From Stigmatella aurantiaca DW4/3-1 (GTDB taxonomy: Bacteria; Myxococcota; Myxococcia; Myxococcales; Myxococcaceae): a DNA stretch of 64,000 nt. The position numbers and the translations under genes were made by a program. Below the pieces are notes generated by a model. The model worked only from the letters and a program-made list of their open reading frames with translations. It made no database searches and had not been told where the DNA came from. Numbering within the stretch: position 1 is the first letter of the stretch; each line of letters begins with the position of its first letter. This document shows positions 36,993 through 44,662 of this stretch, one piece after another. The stretch covers positions 8,388,893 through 8,452,892 of the forward strand of contig NC_014623.1 in the NCBI RefSeq assembly GCF_000165485.1, written 5' to 3'.

Positions 36993-37103
36993 CGAGCACG
37001 CCAGCGCTCTCTCCTCGAAGCCAAGAGAAATGGAACATCGCCGATGGAATACGGCTTCATACGACCCCTGAGGTATGGTGTCCATCTCTTACCTGAGGGA
37101 CCC

Positions 37104-38567
37104 ATGCCGAGCTCCCAAGCCCCCGAATTGAAACCCGCGCTCCTGCCTCCTGGCACCGTGGTGGGCTCCTGGCGTGTGGCCGCCTGGGCGGGCCGGGGCG
37201 TCCACGGCACCGTCTACCGGGCAGTCCCGGTCACCGATGAGCATGCCGAGCCCACGGCCCTCAAGCTCGCCCTGCTCCCCAGAGACCCTCGCTTCGCGCG
37301 TGAGGTGGAACTGCTCTCCAGGGTCCGGCATGCCTGTATCCCGCGCCTGAGAGACTCCGGCATCTGGCAGCACCCGGGGGGTACGCTTCACCCCTTCCTC
37401 GTGATGGACTGGGTGGATGGAACACCTTTGTATGAATGGGCCCAGCAGCACACCCCTTCCTCCCAGCACGTTCTTCGGCTGCTCGCCCAATTGGCGCGCG
37501 CCCTCCAGGCCGTGCATGCCCAGGGCTGCCTTCACCGCGACGTCAAGGGCGACAACATCCTGGTGCGCCACTCCGATGGCAGCGCCCTGCTCACCGACTT
37601 TGGCTCGGGCCGCTTCCCAGATGCCGCCACCCTCACCCCTGGCACCCTTCCTCCTGGCACCCCGGCCTACCGCTCCCCGGAGGCCTGTCTGTTCGAACTC
37701 CAGTGCTTCCGGGACCCCCGGGCCCATTACGCCGCACAGCCGGCCGATGACCTCTATTCCCTGGGCGTCACCGCCTACCGGCTCGTCACGGGCGAATACC
37801 CTGAGTTTGGAGACCCGAGCCGGGATGCCTCCGGCACCTGGCACCTGGAGGGTTTTGTCTCGGCCGCCCCGCTTTCCCTCAACCCCTCCCTGGATCCGCA
37901 GCTCAACGCCTTGATCCTTCGCATGCTCTCCATGCGCCCCGAGCAACGTGGCACCGCAGCGGAACTGGCCAGCGCGCTGGAGCAGGCAGCGCAGGGCTCC
38001 AGCCCTGAGAGCACTCCTCCTTGCCTCGTCCCAGAGCCGCCGCGCACCGCCAAGACACCGTCGACCGAGGTATCCACTCCCACGCCGGATGCCCTCGTGC
38101 GTGTCACGCCTCCAGGACGAGCTCAGCCGTGGCAAAGCGTGTTCGCGGCGGCAGCAGCGCTCGGGGTGTGGATCATCTGGGTCTACGAGAGCATGCCCCT
38201 GAACGCCCCAGAGCTGCCCACCGCCGTCAGGCACGAGGCAGACGCGGCCGGTTTGGAGGATGGGGGGACCGCAGGGCTCGGCGATGAGGCCGTCGCGTCC
38301 TCCGTGGCCCCCTCCGTCCCCTCCGTGTCAGGAGAGCCAGCCGAAAGCCCCCTTCCAGAGCCAAAGCCAGGCCAAACACGGCCCAATGCAAAGGGGAAAT
38401 GCGCTCACCCACGGCAGGTTCCCCTCAATGGCGGCTGTTGGGTCAAGCTTTCGGTGGATCGCGAGGGATGCGAGGCGCTCTCTGGCACCCTGATTGAGGG
38501 AACTTGCTACGTGCCTATCGCCACCCATGAGCGCCAGCCCACATCCCACCCCGCGTGCACTCCATGA
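37104..38567 (+). CDS. Membrane Ser/Thr kinase of the duplicated module (copy A)
   Basis: 487-residue Hanks-type kinase. Glycine loop GRGVHGTVY (30-38), ATP Lys54, HRDVKGDN (144-151), DFG (165-167), SPE (191-193): all core residues present. A Pro/Thr-rich linker leads to a single transmembrane helix (about residues 343-360, SVFAAAAALGVWIIWVYE) and an external tail with four cysteines (KCAHPRQ, GGCWVK, REGCEA, GTCYVP) that could form a small disulfide-bonded sensor knob. Start behind GAGGGA. Compared with copy B the kinase domain is nearly identical, while the linker and tail differ. Confidence 0.93.
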   Translation: MPSSQAPELKPALLPPGTVVGSWRVAAWAGRGVHGTVYRAVPVTDEHAEPTALKLALLPRDPRFAREVELLSRVRHACIPRLRDSGIWQHPGGTLHPFLVMDWVDGTPLYEWAQQHTPSSQHVLRLLAQLARALQAVHAQGCLHRDVKGDNILVRHSDGSALLTDFGSGRFPDAATLTPGTLPPGTPAYRSPEACLFELQCFRDPRAHYAAQPADDLYSLGVTAYRLVTGEYPEFGDPSRDASGTWHLEGFVSAAPLSLNPSLDPQLNALILRMLSMRPEQRGTAAELASALEQAAQGSSPESTPPCLVPEPPRTAKTPSTEVSTPTPDALVRVTPPGRAQPWQSVFAAAAALGVWIIWVYESMPLNAPELPTAVRHEADAAGLEDGGTAGLGDEAVASSVAPSVPSVSGEPAESPLPEPKPGQTRPNAKGKCAHPRQVPLNGGCWVKLSVDREGCEALSGTLIEGTCYVPIATHERQPTSHPACTP

Positions 38568-38589
38568 TCCGTTGGCCTTCTGAGATACC

Positions 38590-39405
38590 ATGAGCACCAA
38601 TAGAGCCAAGATCGTCCTCGTCACGGGAGCCTCCTCCGGCATTGGCCGGGCCTGCGCGGAGCTGCTGAGTGCTCAAGGCCATACGGTCTATGGCACGAGC
38701 CGCAAGCCCGCTCAGGCCCCGGCGGGCTTCCGCATGCTGGAGCTGGACGTGACCCGGGATGATTCGGTCCAGGCAGCGGTGGCCACCGTGCTCGCGGAAC
38801 AGGGGCGCCTCGACGCGGTGGTGAACAACGCGGGCTACGCCTTGGCAGGGCCCTTGGAAGAGACGTCGATCGAGGAGGCGCGGCACCAGTTCGACACCAA
38901 CTTCTTCGGCGTGCTGCGCGTGTGCCAGGCGGTGCTCCCCTCCATGCGGACGCACCGCTCGGGCCTCATCATCAACGTGAGTTCTCTGGGGGGTGTGGCA
39001 GGGCTGCCCTTCCAGGGGCTCTACAGCGCGAGCAAGTTCGCCCTGGAAGGGCTGACGGAGAGCTTGCGCCTGGAAGTGGCCTCGTTTGGCATCCAGGTCA
39101 CCTCGCTCCAACCTGGAGACGTGTACACGCCCATCACCGAGAATCGCGTGCGGGTCCGGCAGAGCGGCCCGGATTCCCCCTACCGGAGCGCATTCGCGAC
39201 GGCGCTCGGCATCATCGAGAAAGAGGAACGGGCCGGAGCCCCCGCTGGGCTCGTGGCGAGACACGTGCTGACGCTGCTGGAGCGAAAGCAAGTGGGCGTC
39301 CGCTACACGGTGGGCCGGCTGTCGCAGCGGATCATCACCGCCGCCAAGGCGTTCCTCCCCTCGCGCCTCTTCGAGCACCTTCTCAAATCCTATTACGGTC
39401 TGTAG
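38590..39405 (+). CDS. Short-chain dehydrogenase/reductase
   Basis: 271-residue classical SDR. NAD(P)-binding GASSGIGR (residues 14-21), NNAG, catalytic Ser in NVSSLGG, and YSASK with catalytic Tyr and Lys. Basic residues after the second strand (TSRKPAQ) suggest NADP(H). No cofactor of a named pathway is nearby, so the substrate is unknown. It follows the kinase gene by 22 bp but is more likely an independent gene. Confidence 0.94.
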   Translation: MSTNRAKIVLVTGASSGIGRACAELLSAQGHTVYGTSRKPAQAPAGFRMLELDVTRDDSVQAAVATVLAEQGRLDAVVNNAGYALAGPLEETSIEEARHQFDTNFFGVLRVCQAVLPSMRTHRSGLIINVSSLGGVAGLPFQGLYSASKFALEGLTESLRLEVASFGIQVTSLQPGDVYTPITENRVRVRQSGPDSPYRSAFATALGIIEKEERAGAPAGLVARHVLTLLERKQVGVRYTVGRLSQRIITAAKAFLPSRLFEHLLKSYYGL

Positions 39406-39418
39406 CCGCACCACCGCT

Positions 39419-40750
39419 TCAAGGCTTGTAGCGCCGAGGCCGAGATTCGGGCACGCGCCGGGCCAACCGCTCCATGCGGCCGACCACTTCCGCGAGGACG
39501 CGCTCCTTGTCGAGCGTTAGCAGTTGGCGATCGCGCAGGAGGACCCGGCCATTCACCAGAACGGTGTGCACGTCGCTCGCGCGCGCGCCGTACACCAGTC
39601 CGGCGGTCAGATCATGCTGCGGATGCCAGTGGGTGCCGCGCGTGTCCACGAGGACGATGTCGGCCAGAGCGCCCGGCGCGAGCACACCGAGTTCCGTGCC
39701 CAAGCCCAATGCGGACGCGCTCCCGCGCGTGGCGATGTCGAGCGCCTCGGGGATGGGCAGGACTTCGGGATCGAGCGCATCGTGCTTCTGCAACATGGCC
39801 ATGAGCCGCAGGCTCTCGAAAAGCTCCAGCGTGTTGCCGCTGGCCGTGCCCGTGGCCAGCCCCACGGGAACACCGGACTTGCGCAAGGCGCGCAGGGGTG
39901 CCACCCCCAACGCCAGCTTGAGCGCTTGCTTGGGCGCATGGGCGATGCCCACGTGCGCGCGGTGGCGGGCGAGCAGTTCGACGTCCTGGGGCAGCAGCCC
40001 GCAGCCGTGGGCGATGAGCGTGGGGACACTCAACACGCCCATGTCCTGGAGCACCTGGATGGGGGTGCGGTCCCGCCGGCTCACGCTGGCGAGTGTCTGG
40101 TTCATCTCCTCGGCGGCGTGCAGGTGGATGCCCACGCCCAGCCGGGTCGCATGCCCCACACAGGCGCGCAGCAAACCGTCATCGCAGGTGTAGGGAGAGA
40201 AGGGCGCCATGCAGGTGGAGATGCGGCCCCCAGCGCCGCCCTTCCACCGCTCCGCGAAGGCGGCCGTCTCGGCGAGCGCGGCGTAGCCCCCGCTGGAGAA
40301 CGCGCTCCACCCCAGCCGAGCCCGGGTCCCCGCCGCCTCGACGGCCCGGGCCACCTCGTCCATGAAGACGGAGTGGTCGGCCACGGTGGTGACCCCCGCC
40401 TCGATCATCTCGATGAGACCGAGCTGAGCCCCCCAGTACACGTCCTCCGGCGTGAGGTGGGTCTCCAGGGGCCAGATGAAGTCGTTGAACCACCGCTCCA
40501 GGGACACGTCCTCGGCCAGCCCTCGGAAGAGCACGCTGGCGACATGGGCGTGGGTATTGATGAGCCCGGGCAGGGCCAGCATCCGCTGCCCTTCGACCAC
40601 GGTCACTCCGGAAGCCAGGGGCTCGCCCGTGGGCCTCAACGCGGCGATCCGGTTGTCCTGAATGAGGATGTCCTGATGGCGGGCCACCCCCAGGCCCCCT
40701 TGCTCATTCGGAACGAGCGCGTGGCAGTCGCGGATGCAGATCTCCGTCAT
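39419..40750 (-). CDS. MtaD/TrzN-like amidohydrolase lacking the catalytic Asp
   Basis: 443-residue amidohydrolase of the methylthioadenosine/SAH-deaminase and s-triazine-hydrolase branch: NTHAHVASVLFRGLAEDV (HxH at 67/69), a long IWPLE segment, IHLHAAEE (H211), LIAHGCGL (H248), IAHAPKQALKLALG. At the expected metal Asp (LGTDGAASNNTL in relatives) it reads LATGTASGNTL (residues 298-308): one residue shorter and without Asp. Deaminase activity is therefore uncertain. No metabolic context supports a substrate. Confidence 0.85.
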   Translation of the reverse strand: MTEICIRDCHALVPNEQGGLGVARHQDILIQDNRIAALRPTGEPLASGVTVVEGQRMLALPGLINTHAHVASVLFRGLAEDVSLERWFNDFIWPLETHLTPEDVYWGAQLGLIEMIEAGVTTVADHSVFMDEVARAVEAAGTRARLGWSAFSSGGYAALAETAAFAERWKGGAGGRISTCMAPFSPYTCDDGLLRACVGHATRLGVGIHLHAAEEMNQTLASVSRRDRTPIQVLQDMGVLSVPTLIAHGCGLLPQDVELLARHRAHVGIAHAPKQALKLALGVAPLRALRKSGVPVGLATGTASGNTLELFESLRLMAMLQKHDALDPEVLPIPEALDIATRGSASALGLGTELGVLAPGALADIVLVDTRGTHWHPQHDLTAGLVYGARASDVHTVLVNGRVLLRDRQLLTLDKERVLAEVVGRMERLARRVPESRPRRYKP

Positions 40751-40786
40751 TCAAGTCTCCAACGGCAGGTCCAGGGGAGGTGCGTA

Positions 40787-41293
40787 TCATAAGCCCGGGA
40801 CGTGATCGCGGTGACGCACGGCCTTTTCGAATGCCGCCTGAAGCTCGGCGAGAACCGAGCGGGAAGGCGTGGGCGCGCCGAGATGCACCGCCCGAAGCTC
40901 CTCCATGAAGGCTTCCCACAAGGCAGGGCCCCCTTGCTCCAGCAGCCGCGCGCGGATCGCCAGCTCCTCGGTGACGGGAGTATGCCGCACGCCCCAGGCC
41001 CCCATGTGCGCGAGCAGCGGCACGAGCTGGATGGCGGGCTCGGTGAGGCTGTAGATGGACTTCTGCCGGTGTCTGGGGTCGTCGCGCTTGGACAGCAGAC
41101 CCGCCTTGAGCAGGTGCTTGAGCCGGGCCGCGAGGATGTTGGAGGCGATGCCCTCCTCGGACTGGTTCAGCAGTTCGCGGTAATGGCGCCGGTTGCCGAA
41201 CATGACGTCACGGATGACGATCAGGCTCCAGCGGTCGCCGAGTACCTCCAGCGTCAAATTGATCGGGCAGCCCGAGCGGCGCGGTCCTTCCAT
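40787..41293 (-). CDS. HxlR-family transcription regulator
   Basis: 168-residue winged-helix regulator. The HxlR signature is clear: SGCPINLTLEVLGDRWSLIVIRDVMFGNRRHYRELL, followed by GIASNILAARLKHLLKAGLL and a wing with RHRQKSIYSLTEPA. Such proteins often control a divergent detoxification gene. Here the neighbour is a glutathione S-transferase, and an inverted repeat lies between them. It has an extra C-terminal helix region (about residues 115-168). The Cys in SGCP is common in redox-responsive members. Start at MEGPRRSG. Confidence 0.93.
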   Translation of the reverse strand: MEGPRRSGCPINLTLEVLGDRWSLIVIRDVMFGNRRHYRELLNQSEEGIASNILAARLKHLLKAGLLSKRDDPRHRQKSIYSLTEPAIQLVPLLAHMGAWGVRHTPVTEELAIRARLLEQGGPALWEAFMEELRAVHLGAPTPSRSVLAELQAAFEKAVRHRDHVPGL

Positions 41294-41346
41294 CCCATGA
41301 ACTCCCAGAAACTGGTTGCAGCATAAAATCGGTTTGTCTACAGTGC

Positions 41347-41371
41347 AACCGCTTTCAACTTGCAAGCGGTT
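41347..41371. promoter_or_regulatory. Putative HxlR operator
   Basis: AACCGCTT (41347-41354), 9-bp spacer, AAGCGGTT (41364-41371), in the 104-bp gap between the divergent HxlR and GST genes. A palindrome there fits binding by a dimeric regulator. Confidence 0.55.
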
Positions 41372-41397
41372 TGCGCTTGCCACCCGAGGACTCCACG

Positions 41398-42051
41398 ATG
41401 GCCCTGAAGCTCTACGCCCACCCGTTCTCGTCGTACTGCCAGAAGGTGTTGATCGCACTCTACGAGAACGCCTTGCCCTTCGAGTGGCGCGTGGTGGACA
41501 GCGCCGAGGCGATGGCCGAGCTCGCGGCGCTCTGGCCGCTCAAGCGCTTTCCGGTCCTGGTGGACGAGGGCCGCACGGTGGTGGAAGCGAGCATCATCAT
41601 CGAGCATTTGCAGCTGTATCACCCGGGCCCCGTGCGGCTGATTCCCGAGGATGCGCGCGCGGCGCTGGAAGTGCGCACCTTGGACCGGTTCTTCGACAAC
41701 TACGTGTCGACGCCGCAGCAGAAGATCGTTTTCAACCAGCTGCGGCCCGAGGCGAATCGCGACCCGTACGGCGTGACGGAGGCGCGCACGCAGCTCGAGA
41801 TGGCCTATGGCTGGCTCGACGGGTGGATGGCGGAGCGCGAGTGGGCCGCGGGCCGGGATTTCAGCCTCGCGGACTGCGCCGCCGCGCCGTTCCTGTTTTA
41901 CGCGGACTGGAGCCACCCCATCGACTCGCGCTTCGCCAACGTCCGTGCCTACCGCCAGCGGTTGCTGAAACGGCCGTCGTTCGCGCGTGCCGTGGACGAG
42001 GCGCGGCCGTACCGCCCCCTCTTTCCTCTCGGCGTGCCAGATCGGGACTGA
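41398..42051 (+). CDS. Glutathione S-transferase
   Basis: 217-residue GST with an N-terminal thioredoxin-like domain (KLYAHPFSSYCQKVLIALYEN), the cis-Pro and gamma-glutamyl site in KRFPVLVDEGRTVVEASIIIEHL, and an all-helical C-terminal domain with the conserved FSLADCAAAPFL. The catalytic residue is probably one of the Ser/Tyr/Cys in SSYC. Start at MALKLYAH behind GAGGA. Likely controlled by the divergent HxlR protein. Confidence 0.94.
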   Translation: MALKLYAHPFSSYCQKVLIALYENALPFEWRVVDSAEAMAELAALWPLKRFPVLVDEGRTVVEASIIIEHLQLYHPGPVRLIPEDARAALEVRTLDRFFDNYVSTPQQKIVFNQLRPEANRDPYGVTEARTQLEMAYGWLDGWMAEREWAAGRDFSLADCAAAPFLFYADWSHPIDSRFANVRAYRQRLLKRPSFARAVDEARPYRPLFPLGVPDRD

Positions 42052-42237
42052 GGGGGGCGAGCGTCTACCCGGCTGGGGATGACTCGGCCTTCGTGCTCGC
42101 TCCAGACGGTAGCAGCATGAAAGCCGACCGCTTATAGATATCGCCCGGTTCAGTGTATAGCTACTTACGGGGGGCAGCAGCAAGCGACGCGCTGTAGGGC
42201 TTAGTTCGAGTTTCGCACTTTTAGAAGGCCCTGGCAG

Positions 42238-42417
42238 CAGCGCGACCCGAAGCGTATCGAGTAGCAGAAACAGGCGGTTTTGACGCCCCTGGTGCGCAGC
42301 AGGGATCGCCGAAAGTGCAGGCTTCAAACAGGCCAGACGAAGAGTGGCCAGCATGTCAGCACAGGAAGGACGGACCTTGTGGCGGTACCAAGGGCGAATC
42401 ACGAGCTTAGGCCCAAA
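42238..42417 (-). pseudogene. Probable transposase C-terminal relic
   Basis: A minus-strand frame reads GPKLVIRPWYRHKVRPSCAD, then MLATLRLACLKPALSAIP and HQGRQNRLFLLLDTLRVA. The WYRHK..PS.ADMLATLR pattern resembles the tail of transposases, from memory. No start, no catalytic part and no ends are visible, so this is a fragment at most. The left border of the duplicated module copy B falls exactly here. The remaining 42052-42237 shows nothing. Confidence 0.4.
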
Positions 42418-42947
42418 AACTCGGCCACGAAGTCCAGGTATTGACGAACGGCCTGAGCATAGTCCCCATGACAATCTCTTAGGAATTTCGCAGGCCACCC
42501 CTCCCCAGGCATCTCCTGCTTCACATCGCGGAGCCATTCGAAGAAGCGGCCATACTCATCAAGCTGCCCCTGAATCAGTTCCTGATGCGCTTGCCACAGC
42601 ACACCGAGCGTCCCGGCACCACTGCCGCTTCCCGCCGCCGCCCTGGCGTCTCTGCCTTGAAGCGTTGCCGCCACGCCATTGATTTCGCCGAACTCGGCCA
42701 CGAGGTCCAGATACTTTTGAATGGCCTGCTCTTGATCACCGTGACACTCCAGCAGATATTTGGCTGGCCAGTCCTTCCCTGAAGCCTCCTGACCGTTGGC
42801 ACGAAGGCATGCCCGATATCCGTCCATGAAGCAGGAAAGCCGCTCGACACGAATGTCGCCAACATACATCCGCAACCGCCGCCGCTGCATGTCAGCGCGA
42901 ATGCGCAGGAGATAAGAGAGCGTCTCAAGATGCATTTCAGGACCCAT
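42399..42947 (-). CDS. Two-repeat protein of unknown family (copy B, shortened)
   Basis: 182-residue paralogue of the protein at 36.3-37.0 kb, with the same start (MGPEMHLETLSYLLRIR). Compared with copy A it lacks about 17 residues of unit 1 (the EY..FMEWLRDIK part) and about 29 residues between the units (including F.EGCHAC..ANG), both in frame. The C-terminus after YLDFVAEF is also replaced by LGLSS, at the junction with the transposase relic. So it has probably lost one complete repeat surface. Still open, so possibly expressed. Divergent from kinase copy B. Confidence 0.72.
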   Translation of the reverse strand: MGPEMHLETLSYLLRIRADMQRRRLRMYVGDIRVERLSCFMDGYRACLRANGQEASGKDWPAKYLLECHGDQEQAIQKYLDLVAEFGEINGVAATLQGRDARAAAGSGSGAGTLGVLWQAHQELIQGQLDEYGRFFEWLRDVKQEMPGEGWPAKFLRDCHGDYAQAVRQYLDFVAEFLGLSS

Positions 42948-43106
42948 CGCACTCGCCGGACCGAAGCTTGCGTCCCGTATGAGCCTCGCACAGCACGAGC
43001 GCGCCAGTTCAACCTCCTCGAAGCCAATAGAAATGGGGCATCACCGATGAGATGCGGCATCACACGACCCTTGAGGTAAAGTGTCTCTCTCCTACCTGAG
43101 GGACCC

Positions 43107-44570
43107 ATGCCGAGCTCCCGAGCCCCCGAATTGAACCCCGCGCTGCTGCCTCCTGGCACCGTGGTGGGCTCCTGGCGTGTGGCCGCCTGGGCGGGCCGGG
43201 GCGTCCACGGCACCGTCTACCGGGCAGTCCCGGTCACCGATGAGCATGCCGAGCCCACGGCCCTCAAGCTCGCCCTGCTCCCCAGAGACCCCCGCTTCGC
43301 GCGTGAGGTGGAACTGCTCTCCAGGGTCCGGCATGCCTGTATCCCGCGCCTGAGAGACTCCGGCATCTGGCAGCACCCGGGGGGTACGCTTCACCCCTTC
43401 TTCGTGATGGACTGGGTGGATGGAACGCCTTTGTATGAATGGGCCCAGCAGCACACCCCTTCCTCCCAGCACGTTCTTCGGCTGCTCGCCCAACTGGCGC
43501 GCGCCCTCCAGGCCGTGCATGCCCAGGGCTGCCTTCACCGCGACGTCAAGGGCGACAACATCCTGGTGCGCCACTCCGATGGCAGCGCCCTGCTCACCGA
43601 CTTTGGCTCGGGCCGCTTCCCAGATGCCGCCACCCTCACTCCTGGCACCCTGCCTCCTGGCACCCCGGCCTACCGCTCCCCGGAGGCCTGTCTGTTCGAA
43701 CTCCAGTTCTTCCGTGACCCCCGGGCCCATTACGCCGCACAGCCGGCCGATGACCTTTATGCCCTGGGAGTCACCGCCTACCGGCTCGTCACGGGCGAGT
43801 ACCCTGAGTTTGGAGACCCGATCCGGGATGCATCCGGCACCTGGCACCTGGAGGGCCTTGTCTCGGCCGCCCCCCTTGCCCTCAACCCCTCCCTGGATCC
43901 GCAGCTCAACGTCTTGATCCTTCGCATGCTCTCCATGCGCCCCGAGCAACGTGGCACCGCAGCGGAACTGGCCAGCGCGCTGGAACAGGCAGCGCAGGGC
44001 TCCAGTCCTGAGAGCACTCCTTCGTGCTTCGTCCCAGAGACGCTGCGCACCGCCAATACACAGTCGGCCGCGGCGTCCACTCCCACGCCGAGTGCCGCTG
44101 CGCATGTCAGACCTCCCACACGAGCCCAGCCGTGGCAAGGCTTGTTCGCGGCGGCAGCAGCGCTCGGGGTGTGGATCATCTGGGTCTGCGGGAGCACGCC
44201 CCTGAACTCTCCAGAGCTGCCCACGGCCGTCAGGCATGAGGCAGACGCGGCCGGTTTGGAAGATGGGGGGACCGCAGGGCTCGGCGATGAGGCCGTCGCG
44301 TCCTCCGTGGCACCCTCCGTTCCCTCCGTGTCAGGAGAACCGGCCGAGAGCCCCCTTCCAGAACCAATGCCAGGCCAAACACGGCCCAATGCGAAGGGGA
44401 AATGCGCTCACCCACGGCAGATTCCCCTCAACGGCGGCTGCTGGGTCAAGACTTCGGTGGATCGAGAAGGATGCGAGGTACTCACCGGCACAATGATTGA
44501 GGGCACATGCTACTTGCCCGTTCCTCTTCCTAAACGCCAGCCCACCTCCTATCCCGTGCATACTCCATAA
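43107..44570 (+). CDS. Membrane Ser/Thr kinase of the duplicated module (copy B)
   Basis: 487-residue kinase with the same motifs as copy A at the same positions (GRGVHGTVY, HRDVKGDN, DFG, SPE), the same transmembrane helix and the same four external cysteines (KCAHPRQ, GGCWVK, REGCEV, GTCYLP). By eye the first 330 residues differ from copy A at about nine positions, but the linker and tail differ at more than thirty. The ribosome binding site and start context are identical to copy A. The TAA stop is also the left flank of an inserted element. Confidence 0.93.
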   Translation: MPSSRAPELNPALLPPGTVVGSWRVAAWAGRGVHGTVYRAVPVTDEHAEPTALKLALLPRDPRFAREVELLSRVRHACIPRLRDSGIWQHPGGTLHPFFVMDWVDGTPLYEWAQQHTPSSQHVLRLLAQLARALQAVHAQGCLHRDVKGDNILVRHSDGSALLTDFGSGRFPDAATLTPGTLPPGTPAYRSPEACLFELQFFRDPRAHYAAQPADDLYALGVTAYRLVTGEYPEFGDPIRDASGTWHLEGLVSAAPLALNPSLDPQLNVLILRMLSMRPEQRGTAAELASALEQAAQGSSPESTPSCFVPETLRTANTQSAAASTPTPSAAAHVRPPTRAQPWQGLFAAAAALGVWIIWVCGSTPLNSPELPTAVRHEADAAGLEDGGTAGLGDEAVASSVAPSVPSVSGEPAESPLPEPMPGQTRPNAKGKCAHPRQIPLNGGCWVKTSVDREGCEVLTGTMIEGTCYLPVPLPKRQPTSYPVHTP

Positions 44571-44651
44571 GAGACTGTTTCGGTAGGAGTCGTCCCTGGC
44601 AGGCTACTCCTCGGGCGAGGAACTGGCATTGCCACCTACCGAAACTGGCTC
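44571..44651. mobile_element. 81-bp MITE-like element at the kinase stop codon
   Basis: 16-bp terminal inverted repeats: GAGACTGTTTCGGTAG (44571-44586) and CTACCGAAACTGGCTC (44636-44651), about 13 of 16 matching when folded. It is flanked on both sides by TAA (44568-44570, 44652-44654), as expected for a 3-bp target duplication of IS5-like elements. The interior has a small CCTCGGGCGAGG palindrome and no ORF. Confidence 0.65.
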
Positions 44652-44662
44652 TAACACTACAG

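Larger units (their letters stand above)
36288..38567. repeat. Duplicated two-gene module, copy A
   Basis: The divergent pair (repeat protein on minus, membrane kinase on plus) recurs at 42399-44570. The kinase genes have equal length (1,464 bp) and about 90% amino-acid identity by my count. Confidence 0.92.
42399..44570. repeat. Duplicated two-gene module, copy B
   Basis: Second copy of the repeat-protein/kinase pair, same orientation as copy A about 6 kb upstream. Bounded on the left by a transposase relic and on the right by a MITE-like element and an IS66-family element. Confidence 0.92.

Noticed and set aside
41338-42537. 399-codon minus-strand frame across the GST gene
   Set aside because: Mostly antisense to GST; only its first part (42238-42417) has transposase-like character and is listed as a relic.
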